64,000 nt of DNA from Pomacea canaliculata (GCF_003073045.1 NC_037597.1:4584717-4648716), one strand, 5' to 3'; counted from the stretch's first letter, positions 29,310 through 40,330 are shown. The notes: generated by a model from the sequence alone, not told the origin. Numbers and translations: made by a program.

Positions 29310-30480
29310 TTAACAACCATCGACAGTAAGATAACATTTCGCGGCGGAGAGAAAGAGTCCGTCAGTCATGTCCTTTACCTGGAAACTGGACGTTGGGGGA
29401 GGGGAATGGGGAGAACTTGGCCAGACGATGACAGTGCCCGCTACTCCCGCATGTCGTGCGATAGTGAGCAGGTTCGTAACCCAGTTCTTCCGCTGACCAC
29501 CACATCGTCCAGAACCCTCCATATTACCTTGAAAGACAGTCTTCGACAGAGTATCATACTGGGTCACGTGGCCAACCAGACCAGCTTACGTTGCTTTATT
29601 GTTGGAAGAAAGGGATCCTGGCATCCGACGAGTGTGGCGACCATTCCTTGTACAAAGTCATTGATTTTGTTGTGTGTACAAAATCAGGAGCAGTGTCCTC
29701 GGGCACTTGTTCCCAGATGCCGAGATTCTCTTCTCCCTATCGGCAAGCAGAGTTCACGGTTTGCAACCGTAAAGCAGGATCGGTACCACGAGACTTGTAC
29801 AGATTGTACTTTGTAGTAAACCTGATATTATGATGCATCAGAACCTCTCCTTCCTCGCCATTGTCGTGGTGGCAGTCACGATTCGGATGTGGATATCTGT
29901 CATGGAGCGGCCGTCCTTGGCGAGGGTAGCTCTCAATTAAGTTGTTTACCTTCTCGAGCTGTGTTCCGAAGATATCTTCCATGCCGTTGTGACTACAGCT
30001 TTCTTCTTGTCACCAATGGTCTCCATTCCATTTGAATTGTCTGTCAGTCTGTCAGTAAGGTCTTGCAGTTCTGTGTTAGTGCGTGCTGTCAGATCGATGT
30101 TGTGTGAAAAGCGTAGGTTGAAAATCGGTATTCCTCCGATGGAAATGGAAGAGTTATGGTCGTGGTGAAGTTTTTTCGCATCACATTCTCCACCCCCCCC
30201 CCCAAAAAAAAAGAAAGGAAAGAAAAAAAGATTGGTTGAACAGCACACGTGATAAGGGCCTTTAACGGACGCCTACTGTCTTATGAAAAAAAAGCTCCCA
30301 TTTGGTTATCCAGCAGTCTGGCGCTCTTTGAACTCTTCGATTACTTGGACGAGACCATCTTCGATGTTGAATTTTCGCATCACATGCCATAGCTTCTGAC
30401 TATATCAGAAGCATTTCAAAGTCTTTGTCGTTGTGACAGTTTCGCTGATGCTGAAAATGCTTCGATATACGAGAGAAGAA
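29310..30480 (-). mobile_element. Degraded LINE, reverse-transcriptase C-terminal half
   Basis: Pieces in order on the minus strand match a LINE reverse transcriptase. At 30470-30330 one frame gives LWHVMRKFNIEDGLVQVIEE, the stretch following the DFKxAFDRVWH motif. At about 29830-29690 there is YNLYKS followed by words equivalent to the LYGCETWTLLAD motif and REKRISA-GNKCPRTLL. At 29567-29430 there is LSKTVFQGNMEGSGRCGGQR and KNWVTN, the QGT-EGGRRRGRxxKxW tail of these elements. Frames change repeatedly and stops are frequent. It is related to the fragment at 48490-48660 but not to the RTE copy at 39290. Confidence 0.65.
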
Positions 30481-32017
30481 TGTCCAGTTGGATCTGGGAT
30501 TTAAAAAAAAAAAAAAATCTTGGCTTTAAATTCTCGCTTAATATGGATGAGATTGGTAATTTAAACGTTCAAGACAAAATACAAGAAGTGAAATTTTTTT
30601 AAAAGTCCACACCGTTTACCAGCTGATTACTCTTCCAGACCCACCCCTTCCCCGCCATTGGAACGGATACACAAGGAAATATTTTTATTTGTTTGAAATG
30701 GAAAACCATCAAAACATTAAAAAATTAAAAAATAAACTAGGATTAAAAATGTTGAATCTTAATTCATTTATTGCGACACTCAACACAAGGCAGACACATT
30801 TCTTCACCAGCATTCACTCTCTTCCTTACCCACAACCCCAACCCTTCATCATCCCATTTCAAATGCCCCTAGCTCCTCAGTTCCTGCAAGTCTTTACATC
30901 GGACACGTGATCTGCAGACGCAGAGCAAAACATAGACCCCTTCTCCACCCCCCGCACATGGCACTAGGCAACACTGGCAGACCGCAGTTTTCCTTTCTTT
31001 TACCCATTCCCCCCGTTTTTATTTTACACCAGCAGGGTTTCCGGCGTCGCCCGGTCATTTCGTCCTGCGAATGCCTCCAACTGTGATTTTATTGTCAACT
31101 TTCGATTTGTCTTTGAGTCAAGGGTCATCAGTAAATGACAGACATGGCTTCAGTGTAGTGACTTGTACCCTCGCTGCACCTTTATTGAGGTTGACAGTTC
31201 GACTGGGGCAACGGAAATGGAGGAAGGGAGGACGCACGGCGGTTCGACAAGATAAACAATGAGATGTGCTTGATGGACGTCCGGTGGTTTTGCCCACGAA
31301 ACACATCAAACGGTGGACAGGAGAGACAAGGGAAGGAGACAGACATCGACGCCCACTTGTAGTGAGTGGGGGAACGGGGGAAAAAGCTGTTAATTGTCGT
31401 TAGGGGTAATAACAGTTGCCCCCAAGCGATTTGCTCGCTTCCCACCCTGATCTCTCCCGCCCCCTTCTCTCTGTCATCGGTATTAAATCCCACGTATGTT
31501 CTGCGTAGTTAGAGGTGGGTCGCAACTGACCTTGGGAAGTGGATTTTATTCGTGGGTTAGCAACATCTTATAACGGGAGGGTGGTGGTAAACACCAATGA
31601 TAAAAATGTTTAGGAGCAGCGGTACACCAACCAAACCTGGACTGCGAGCTTGGTGGAGGTGGCAGGAATATTGCCGTCAAGGTTGGGAGGATCGGGAAAA
31701 TTGAGTGGATTTGCAAGCTAGCGGACCGAGCGAAAACAAACAAGGCCCGTCACACTCTGCTTCGTGAGATTGATAATCTCCCCTATCATCACATCGATCG
31801 TTACTTCTGTGAACAGCCATCCTGTTCATTGTGGTAAACTGAGCGAGCGTCCGAAAGATCGTTCAAGAGCGGAGAGCTGTGCATGTAATCATTTTTAATG
31901 TAACACGTGTGTAAAAGGTATACCACGTGATGCCTTGTCACGTGATGTGCACGTAATATTTTAAATGTAGTGTAATGTGTAACCGAGTGGCAGGGGGGTG
32001 TGTGGACTGACGACAAC
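30481..32017. other. Gene-free interval before the lyase cassette
   Basis: No recognisable coding sequence. The DNA becomes less AT-rich near 31000-31900. TCACGTGATG and variants recur at about 31921-31950 (CACGTGATGCC, GTCACGTGATGTGCACG), giving a cluster of E-box-like CACGTG words. They are too far from the lyase start to assign a role. Confidence 0.4.
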
Positions 32018-32063
32018 AGTCCAACACTCAAACCAAAAGCAGGAACCGTCAGCAGGTGCACAA
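32018..32063 (+). repeat. Direct repeat flanking the lyase gene, left copy
   Basis: Begins GTCCAACACTCAAACCAAAA, continues GCAGGAACCGTCAGC and ends GGTGCACAA. The right copy at 33300-33347 differs by a 2 bp insertion and one substitution. The pair encloses about 1.24 kb containing the whole lyase coding region and its tandem repeats. Confidence 0.85.
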
Positions 32064-32160
32064 GTCTTTAATGCACGAGCGAAACAACGGCCACACTGCG
32101 TCGCTTGTCTTCGCGCCTTCTCTTTTTTTTTCGAACTTCTGTCGTCTGCTCCTTTTTGTC

Positions 32161-32196
32161 GTCACCTTATCTTGACGTCACCTTATCTTGACGTCA
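32161..32196 (+). promoter_or_regulatory. Tandem 16 bp repeat with two CRE-type sites upstream of the lyase
   Basis: GTCACCTTATCTTGAC repeats twice exactly from 32161 and continues into GTCACATCACC. Each junction makes TGACGTCA (32173-32180 and 32189-32196), the full CREB/ATF palindrome. It lies about 165 bp before the start codon, a plausible promoter position; function is inferred only from the motif. Confidence 0.5.
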
Positions 32197-32359
32197 CATC
32201 ACCTTACGTCATTTGCTCAAGGATTAGATTTGAGATCTGCGTATCGTCAGGGTTAACCCAGACTTTTATTTATTAATTGTTTTTACGTTCGTCGAAGTGA
32301 CGCCGGCGGATAGAAACAGTTTTGATTCTCAAATTTCAGATCGTCACGTGACCTCCAAA

Positions 32360-33172
32360 ATGCGACCAGGAATGCTGTCACTTGTCATCGCCGTCATCAT
32401 TGCGGCACTTGCATGTGAAGATAATGCCCACGTGGTTAAACGAAAAATTCGAGAACTGTGGCGGAAGACAAAGTTCACCCAGGGAGCAGACATGTTTTCT
32501 GGCTTCAACGCAGGCGGAATCATAGGACGGCACGCCTTCTCCGTCGTGCCAGACCCTGCTGGAGGACCAGACCAAGTACTGCGAGTGTTCTTCCCTAACG
32601 GTAGCTACTCTCGTGCCTCCCCGGTCGGGGTGGTGCAGTTTTACGCATGGCCCACGGGCCCCCAGTCGGCCCTGATGTTCAGCTATGACGTCTACTTCAG
32701 CAACGACTTCGACTTTGTCAGAGGAGGCAAGCTACCTGGTTTGTGGGGTGGACGAACAAACACTTGTAGTGCACTCCGGCGTGCAGTCGGATGTTTCTCC
32801 ACCCGCTTCATGTGGCGGTCGTTCGGAGCAGGAGAGGTTTATGCCTATCTACCCGAAAAGTCGGCGTGGTCACTGGGCCGTGGCAAGTGGTATTTCCGGA
32901 AAGGACAATGGCAAAACATCGCCCAGTACATCCACCTCAACACTCCAGGCTCCAAGGACGGTTACATCAAGGTTTTCATGAACAGGGAGCAAGTTTTCAA
33001 CGTCACCGACGTCACCTTCCGCACCGACTACACCGTCAACATCAGCGGCATTTTCTTCTCCACTTTCTTTGGCGGCAAAGACCCCTACTGGGCAGCCACC
33101 CGTGACAGTTACATCTACTTCAAGAACTTCGTGCTGTCCACCGGAGATGAGGCTCCCCTCATTCTCTCATGA
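32360..33172 (+). CDS. Secreted polysaccharide lyase family 14, alginate lyase-like
   Basis: A single uninterrupted exon encodes 270 residues. Residues 6-19 are a hydrophobic secretion signal (LSLVIAVIIAALAC), which picks the ATG at 32360 over one 21 codons upstream. Gastropod PL14 enzymes cleave alginate, mainly poly-mannuronate, by beta-elimination in the gut. Family blocks are present in order: GGKLPGLWGG (Lys124), a Cys136-Cys145 pair as in the family's disulfide, CFSTRFMWR (Arg149), GEVYAYLP (Tyr161, Tyr163), SLGRG, IAQYIHLNTPGSKDGYIKV, and FSTFFGGKDPYWAATRDSY. The Lys, Arg and Tyr positions correspond to those tied to catalysis in abalone and sea-hare enzymes. Three N-glycosylation sequons occur (NGS, NVT, NIS). 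It is intact and without introns, 40% or more GC-richer in feel than its surroundings, and the only plus-strand host gene. The exact substrate (alginate or glucuronan) is not decidable from sequence. Confidence 0.93.
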   Translation: MRPGMLSLVIAVIIAALACEDNAHVVKRKIRELWRKTKFTQGADMFSGFNAGGIIGRHAFSVVPDPAGGPDQVLRVFFPNGSYSRASPVGVVQFYAWPTGPQSALMFSYDVYFSNDFDFVRGGKLPGLWGGRTNTCSALRRAVGCFSTRFMWRSFGAGEVYAYLPEKSAWSLGRGKWYFRKGQWQNIAQYIHLNTPGSKDGYIKVFMNREQVFNVTDVTFRTDYTVNISGIFFSTFFGGKDPYWAATRDSYIYFKNFVLSTGDEAPLILS

Positions 33173-33242
33173 GCAGGTGTTTTGTGACGTCATCATTTCA
33201 CGAGCAGGTGTTTTGTGACGTCATCATTTCATGAGCAGGTGT
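33167..33242 (+). repeat. 31 bp tandem repeat spanning the lyase stop codon, with CRE-type sites
   Basis: Units begin at 33167, 33198 and 33229: TCA(T/C)GAGCAGGTGTTTTGTG followed by ACGTCATCATT; the third is partial. The lyase TGA lies inside the first unit, so the array overlaps the end of the coding frame. Units one and two carry TGACGTCA at 33185-33192 and 33216-33223. Unit identity is near perfect, so the expansion is recent. Confidence 0.85.
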
Positions 33243-33299
33243 TTGTTGTTTATTCACAGCTCACAACGTCAACAACCGGAATGATTTGCTTTACAATAT

Positions 33300-33347
33300 A
33301 GTCCAACACTCAAACCAAAAGGGCAGGAACCGTCAGCGGGTGCACAA
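33300..33347 (+). repeat. Direct repeat flanking the lyase gene, right copy
   Basis: 48 bp matching 32018-32063 with a 2 bp insertion (AAAAGGGCAGG for AAAAGCAGG) and CAGCGGG for CAGCAGG. Sequence beyond the repeat does not resemble the lyase upstream region for more than about 15 bases, so it is not simply the start of a second tandem gene copy. Confidence 0.85.
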
Positions 33348-35434
33348 CTCTACATTTACGAATAACGTGAATTGTACGTGACAAGTGGTAATGTCACGTG
33401 GTGCAGCGATGCACAGAGATTCGGCGTCAATCAGCTCAACCACCAAGAAAGCGGTTGCATGCCAGCTGTGATTTTCTAACAGAGTAAGATCTTAATGTCA
33501 GGGAAGGCATTCCAAGACGAGCTGCAACTATCGGTCTCAAGACAACCACTCAGTCACACCTACTAGCAGCACTTAGCTCGTGGTGGTCTCAAACATTAAC
33601 GGCTCGTCTACACGGCAGCTGTGGTTGATTGAGTGAGACCAAGGAAACCACCTTCCATGGAGTCAATAGGTAATTGAGAGTCTGGTGTGTGTGAGCGCAC
33701 GTCTCTGTCGATTTGTGAGTAGAGTTCACTTCAGTCTTTGTGGAGTAAGTTTCGTCAGTCCATCACTTTTATTGCGGGTGATTAACTGGCTTAATTAGGG
33801 ACCACCATCGCCTCACCGCCATTCTTGTGAAGGTGATAGAACGAATTGCATGGTAGCTAGAGAAGCAGCCTTTTCAGACTATTGCCAACAGCCATTCATC
33901 TGAGCGAAAATTCAATTCAAATTCAAATTCAAGCCCCCCAATCTCTCCCACACCCCAGCGAAGTAATTTTCTCCTCTATTAGCCCGTCGCACGAGCCAGC
34001 AAGTGAAATTGAATCAAGGCGGGGAAATAAGGAAGGAACATTGTCCTCCAATATTTTTCACAAACGTGATGCGACTAATTAAAACCGGCGTTGTGATCGA
34101 TAATGCTGCTGACGAATGGAGGAAAAAGGCTGGGAAACTGTTTCTTATTTCTTTACAACTGTTCGCTAGCTTTGTTTCGAGCACAGGGCTCTGACAGCAT
34201 CCACTGCACTTCAGTGAATGCGACGACGAACCTCTTGGTCTGTAGCTGCAGTTGCTACCACCATCTTGTTCTGTCACTGCCATGGCCGAGCCTGGTCTAC
34301 CCTCCCCCTCACCTTCCCCATCCAACACACCTGCGGACCAACCGACTCAGACGTCATCTTCATCAGGTATCGATCAGCCGACGAGACCTGGCGGTGTAGC
34401 GGTTTCAACTCTCCGTTGCATCCACCTTTTCGATCTGACACTGCGCATGCGCAGGCTGAAACCGATATGCAGGCGCAGGTGAGGTAGAAACATGAATCGG
34501 TTTTAAGATCTGAAGAGGTGTCTGTGGCACCAAGATTTCTTTCACATGCTGCGATCTGTATTTAATTATTCATTCGTTGTGTGGACAATTCTGTTATCAG
34601 TGTCCACTGTATATTTTAGAATCGCTGCTGCAGTGTATTTCTCACCTTTGAGATGAGAGAGAGGTGTTAGAGACAGAGCTTACATGCACAAACTTTGTAC
34701 TTGTCTCACATACTCTGCATCCAAAATCATTTGCTAAATGTCTGTTCCGACATTAAATTTTTGGGGAAATATTTTTTTCTCAAAGGAGAATCGAAACGCT
34801 GAGGCCGTTAGGGAAGGGGAAGGGGAGAAGGGGCCGGGCAAGTGTGGCCAAAGGTTGCCATCAGTGTGTCTCTTAATAAATAAACCGGCGCCGATGAAGG
34901 CCATTAAGATGAGCGCCGGATACTTGCCGCTGGTCCTGTTATTTTCTTTTTTATGGAAATGGGCTGAGAGTAAGATCCGGCCTTCCTAACGGTGTCATGA
35001 ATACAGACAGATGGGAAAGATATTACGGGGAGTGATGTCTCTACACGGGATGAAATGGCTCTGGCCTAATCCAATGAATATTGTCCAAACCTTTTGCTAA
35101 AATGGTAAACATAAATAAAATCATCAATTGAAATCAGTTTTGTAATATTTAGTCTTCAAATTATAATGATTAATACAAATTACATTTTAAAAAATGTAGT
35201 GGTGATTATGTGTCTGTTTCCAAGCACAGGGTCTCGTTACGCTTCAGAGGTAAAGCTAACCCTGGAATAACCCTATATATATATTTAAAAGAAACAAGCA
35301 TGACCTTTAGAACCACTGTAGTTAAAAATATAGAGCTAACAGTCACACAATTTAAACAGAGAAATATCAAATATTATCTCTAAATCGCACTTTGTTTACC
35401 GAGGAAAAAGGACACAAGAAGAAGATTCAATAAT

Positions 35435-35683
35435 GAGAGAGAGAGAGAGAGAGAGTGTGTGTGCACTGATTATAGGGCCTCTTGAAGCTGTTGAGACAGA
35501 CAACCGGTGCTCTTATCAAACCTCTCTACAAACCTCCAGCTCTTGGTGGCATCCATTTTGTTTACCACAAAGTTCTTTCGTGGGTGATGGGAAGGGTAAG
35601 TGTGGGTTGGGTGTGTGGGTGGGTGTGTGTGTGTGTGGGGTGGGGTGTGTGTGGTTGAGGTGTGTGTGTGTGGGGGGGAGTCC
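35435..35683. repeat. (GA)n and GT/GGGTG-rich low-complexity tract
   Basis: A GAGAGA run at 35435-35456 passes into GTGTGTG, and 35590-35683 is almost entirely G and T on the plus strand (GTGTGGGTGGGTGTGTGTG, GGGGTGGGGTGTG, TGGGGGGGAG). Several G runs of three or more make this a candidate G-quadruplex or Z-DNA region. The long frames crossing it on both strands are repeat artefacts. Confidence 0.8.
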
Positions 35684-35999
35684 CTCACGTCCGGCGTCTC
35701 CCTCCTCTGAGAGCAAAGAACCTTCACCTTCCCCTTTATCATCGTCAGCAACTCCCAGAGAGAGAGGCGGACCTCACCATGACACGATGCAGACGATAGG
35801 ATGTACGAGGTCGGCCAACGATAACACGGGCGGATTGGCGAGCTGGATCAATAGTTTGCAAGTTGATTTGAACTCTCCACCTACACTTTGTTCACTGATG
35901 TCGGAGGATGCTAAGGGAACAGATGGACACTTTCAGGAGGTTAAAGGGCAATGCGGCTGGAAACTCGACTGCCGCGAAAAAATGCTTAAGACAGCCGCT

Positions 36000-36310
36000 G
36001 CTAAATGATGGTCCAATGTGGATACACGATGAACTATTGTGGCTAAATGAAGAGCTACTGTAGCTAAATGATAGCCTAGTAGTGTTAAACCACCGCTGTG
36101 TGTTGCTAATTGATGGCTATTTGTGTTAAATGAGGTTAAATGATAGCAAACTGAAGGCCTTGGGTTGATCAAAGATGGTCCATTGTTACATTAGAAACAA
36201 ACAATCTCGAATTAAACGTTTCCCAAACAGTTACGAGGAAGGATAAGACTAATAAAGCAGTTAAACCAAGACTTGTTAACGTGGCTAAATAATAGTTAAT
36301 GATGGCGATG
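36000..36310 (+). repeat. Irregular quasi-repeat built on gctaaatgat
   Basis: The words GCTAAATGATGG, GGCTAAATGAAGAGCTACTG, AGCTAAATGATAGCC, GCTAATTGATGGC, TTAAATGAGGTTAAATGATAGC and GGCTAAATAATAGTTAATGATGG recur at uneven 20-60 bp spacing. It looks like a decayed tandem array and shares its gctaaat core with the minisatellite 2 kb to the right. Confidence 0.5.
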
Positions 36311-38300
36311 TAGTCGACAAAGTGGAGTGACAGATCATTTTACACAATAGAGTTGACTGCTGGTCGGAGGACCAAGCCTAAATATGTCATGTCCTCCTTA
36401 AATAGGGGGTAGGGGGGCATGTCAGATCGGGGGAGGGTTCAGGTCGTTTATACTCGGGTCATTTAAATCAATACCCTTTGGGAGAGGGGATGGGAGAGAG
36501 GGGGTGTTGGTGATGCACGTGCTGCTGGTGTTTTGCACTGAGGCCACTCGAGGGCAAAGGCAGAGAGCACCTTTCAAGAAGTCTTTCTTTGTGTGATAGG
36601 AACCTAGAAGTGCATACAGATTTATTGAGGTATAAGCCAGTGACAGGTGAAATCGCTTAAGTGAACCATGATCTGCTCAGGCCGCAGTTTATTGATCAAC
36701 AGGCTGGATGGCTGGATGGCTGGGAGGCAGGCTGCATCATCCATTCAGCAAATGTTGGCATTTGACGAACTAGAGCTCAGCCAGTCTTAGATTGTAGACA
36801 TTCTTAATGTCATCCTTGAAGGATCATCCCTGGAATAGAGCTACCTCCGACCTCGACACATGGGGACTCAACGATTCTGGAAAACTTAAATAGCTTCTCT
36901 ACTCTTTAGAAAAAGTTATTGACTGAAAAACTCAAGATGATGACCAGGAAAAAAAATCAAACAACAATGTTTATTTTAAAGAAAAAAAATCATTCTCTCG
37001 CATTTCCGCCTCTCAAGCCCTAGTCTGAAAGCCTGTAGCAAATATGGCAGAGAGGAAAGAATGGCAGAATGGGGGGAGCCGGTCGTGACCTCACAATGTT
37101 CCGACCAGGTCATTTCCGTTGTGAGAGGCGTCGATGAGCTGCGCTTACTTAATCAATGATCCAAGGTGGGTTGAGTTACAGCTCAGCACCAGTTCTGTCC
37201 TCGGTGACTGCTTCGCCTCTCAGAATCCCCAATTATCATCAGAAATCTTTTTTTGTGGGCGGAGAATCTGAGCGACAACTATAAATGGTCGGTGACCTTT
37301 GACCTTTGCGTCCAAACAATCACGCGCATGATCACCATCTCAGCCTTTACTACAATGAGCGTTACTCGATCCCGTTTATTATGACATGCCACAGAGATTA
37401 ACCAGTCACACGGAACAATATTTCCATGAGATTTAGTCAGCAAGAGGCCACAATCCCTTAACGAACTCGCCGCCCTCGTCAGGAATAAAAATAAAACATG
37501 AATGAAAGAAGAGCTAACGGTCCTTTCGCTTGAGTAGCGTTGCTATTTATAGCCGAAAGACCTGTAATGGCATGCCTCTACTGTTCTCAATCGAAGATCG
37601 ACTGTTAAGGCTGTAATGAATCAAAGTCTAGTTAGATGCACACTTTTTTTTCTGATGACCAGGTAAAAACTCAGTACCAGAAGAACGTCCACCCGGATTC
37701 AGCAGGAGGGTAGGTAGCCTGTGAGGGGGTGGACGAGGAATTAACAAGGGTGCAATGCAAAACAACGATTTATTATTTTAATTTTAGAGAGAAACTCTTG
37801 TGAAATCTAGAAACTATTCTAGCTTGACAAACAACCTTTCGTGTTCATCGGCGTCTGAGAAACTACAAACGAGAAAATCCTTTTTGCTAACACGACGCGA
37901 GTTCTGCGGTCGTCTTCGACCACCATGTGCTGCGACGAAAATTCTTTGCGTGCAAAATGTTGCCATCTGAGAGCTAATGGAGGCACTTTGATCATCGGTC
38001 AGAAGGAAAAATCATTGATGTGTTCAACGATAACCCAAACAGACAAACGGAGGAAGGGAAATGGAGTGTGTGTGGGAAGGAATGACTGCATGACATGCGG
38101 CTCATGCAAGGTTTTCCCTTGTGGCTTCCATCGTGAAAGGTAATCTTCGAGTCTCCATTTCTGCGAGGTTGCTGGAAGGGAGGGGGAGGGCGCTGAAGGA
38201 GTGGGTGTAGTGAATGGCGGAAAATAGGCGCAGGCGTGGTGGCTCACGCGCCAGTTTACAAGACAAATTTGCACACCATGGCAAGTAATCATTCCGCGGC

Positions 38301-38440
38301 GGCTAAATACACTGTGCTGCAGCTAAATACACTGTGCTGCAGCTAATCACACTGTGCAACAGCTAATCACACTGTGCGACAGCTAATCACACAGCACTGC
38401 AGCTAATCACACTGTGCTGCAGCTAATGACACTATGTGGG
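38301..38440 (+). repeat. 20 bp minisatellite, seven units
   Basis: Seven consecutive units in perfect 20 bp register from 38301: GGCTAAATACACTGTGCTGC, AGCTAAATACACTGTGCTGC, AGCTAATCACACTGTGCAAC, AGCTAATCACACTGTGCGAC, AGCTAATCACACAGCACTGC, AGCTAATCACACTGTGCTGC and AGCTAATGACACTATGTGGG. Degraded units continue at about 38515-38575 (CACTAAATACACTGTGGCAG, CACTTAATGACACTACAC). Confidence 0.92.
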
Positions 38441-39277
38441 GAGGTAGTGACAGAGCAGCAGATATCTACAAGCTGTAGTACTCACCCACACTTCATAGGC
38501 AGGTAAACACACTACGCTGACACTAAATACACTGTGGCAGCACTTAATGACACTACACGCTAATCACTTTGTTTATTACTTACTCGCACTGTCAGGGACT
38601 GTGTACTGGCGAAGATTAAACCTTGAGGGCTAACAGTTCCTGTTCCCACCACAGCAGCAGACGAATCGCGCTGACGCAGACACACGTGTACGACGCCATC
38701 TTGAAACTGATGATAACGCAGTTTTTACCTCCATCACCACGAGAGTTCACTTGATCTCCCGCTTCATGTTAATGGTGAAACCGGAACGACTCGACCAGGG
38801 GCCTCTTAGAAATCCAGGCAAAAATTTGTCCAGAGATATGATGTCTGGGGTTGGAGAAAGACATTTACATATTGTGCTAACACTGAGAGGGGAGGTCACT
38901 CTCTGGGTCCTTGACATGGTAATACAATGACCCTCCGACTTCTCAGTCTGCAATTTGTAGACGCCGACCTCGTTCTTTGTGCGCTTTCCTCCGCCTGGGA
39001 CTAATTAAGTGTGACAGAAACTAATAGCAAAAATAACACAGAGACTGTGAAGAAAGCAACTAACTACCAACATCGATATCGTCTTCAACTCTCGCGTAGG
39101 CAGCGACAAAAACTCTCGTGTGGGCAACATCTGTTCTCAGACGACAACGAACACCAAAGATATTTTGCTCGGGTCATCACTTTGTGGTCCATCTCTCTCT
39201 CCTCTCATGTCTGTTGTCTAAAAAAGAGAATCTCCTTAGCATCTGAGCCTGCTCCTGATGATAAAATAGTGACAGCC

Positions 39278-39289
39278 AAAAGGTTACAG
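39278..39289 (+). repeat. LINE target-site duplication, left
   Basis: AAAAGGTTACAG, identical to 42517-42528 and immediately before the first LINE base. It fixes the 5' boundary of the element. Confidence 0.8.
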
Positions 39290-39413
39290 CCCCTGTGGGA
39301 CCCCGGGGTATGTTTGCCTAGCAAGCATTGTAAGAATAGGGTCCCTGCCATCCAGCCAGGCATGTCGTAAGAGGCGACTAAGGTGGACACCTCACCTAGA
39401 GGTAAAATAGGTT

Positions 39414-40330
39414 GTGGTAGGGCTAACAACCCCACCATGTAAAAAAAATCATGTTACAGAAACTAAAACCAGAGAACTCGTCACAGATGGCGAAGGTAAT
39501 GAAGCACACCAGGAGACTGGACTAATGACGGACGACAGCCAAACCCGAAAGGGAGCTGGCGCCCCGACAGCGGATTTACTGAAGCCGAGGCAAAAGTTAA
39601 GGGTGGGGTGCTGGAACGTCCAGACCTTGTACCAGACTGGCAGGATGCTCCAATTAGTCAAGGAGTTTGACAACTACAACTTGGACATCCTGGGAGTCAG
39701 TGAGGTCAGATGGACCGGCACGGGAAAGAGGAGACTAGCGTCAGGACATACCATCTTGTTCTCAGGAAGATCAGACGCTCAGCACTCTGAAGGAGTAGCT
39801 CTACTCCTCAACAAGAAAACGGAAAAGGCACTGCTGGAATGGAAGCCTTATGGACCCAGGCTTTTGAGAGCAAGATTCCATTCAAAGTACACCAAGCTGA
39901 CAGTGCTAGCTTGCTATGCACCAACAAATGACTCTGAGGCAGAAGACAAGGATGCTTTTTACGATCAGATCCAGGCAGCCTCAGAAAGCGTTCCAGCCCA
40001 CGACATGTTGCTCATCATCGGCGATCTCATGCCAAGGTGGGAAGTGACAACACCTGCAGGGAGCATGTCATGGGCAAACATGGAATCGGAACCATCAATG
40101 ACAACGGAGAGAGACTGGCAGACTTTTGTGAAGAAAACAACCTACTGATTGGAGGCACACTCTTCCCACACCAAAAGACATCCACAAGGCAACATGGACA
40201 TCACCAGATGGGATCACAAAGAACCAGATAGACCATGTCATCATCAACCGAAAATGGAGGAGCTCACTTCAAGATGTTAGAGCCTACAGAGGAGCAGACA
40301 TTGCAGTGACCACACTCTTGTGATAGCCAC
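39414..40330 (+). pseudogene. LINE endonuclease domain, frameshifted
   Basis: The frame from 39414 carries the APE-endonuclease blocks LRVGCWNVQTLYQTGRM, DILGVSEVRWTGTG, LTVLACYAPTND and LLIIGD. At about 40028 a base appears lost: the GDLNAK motif expected there is split, and the next frame continues VGSDN..NDNGERLADFCEENNLL to about 40170. Then a third frame gives ATWTSPDGITKNQIDHVIIN (40187-40250). A further shift near 40300 separates GADIA from DHTLVIATVSLKLRR. The domain would nick target DNA in an active element; this copy cannot make it. Confidence 0.8.

Larger units (their letters stand above)
33348..39277. other. Gene-free interval between the lyase and the LINE
   Basis: No coding exon recognised. 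Several open frames at 34003-34490 overlap in different frames and strands and are proline and serine-rich without family matches. Repeats within are listed separately: GA/GT tracts (35435-35683), a taaatgat quasi-repeat (36000-36310) and a 20 bp minisatellite (38301-38440). Confidence 0.5.

Noticed and set aside
32685-33105. Open frames of 98 and 104 codons inside the lyase gene in other frames.
   Set aside because: Shadows of the GC-rich lyase coding region; the family motifs are all in the main frame.
32018-33347. The lyase cassette as an LTR-type element, because it lies between direct repeats.
   Set aside because: The repeats are only 46-48 bp, lack the usual terminal dinucleotides, and the interior holds only a host-type lyase gene.
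35433-36008. A 191-codon open frame on the plus strand.
   Set aside because: Its middle is the GT/GGGTG tract, giving Val, Gly and Cys-rich sequence, and the rest matches nothing.
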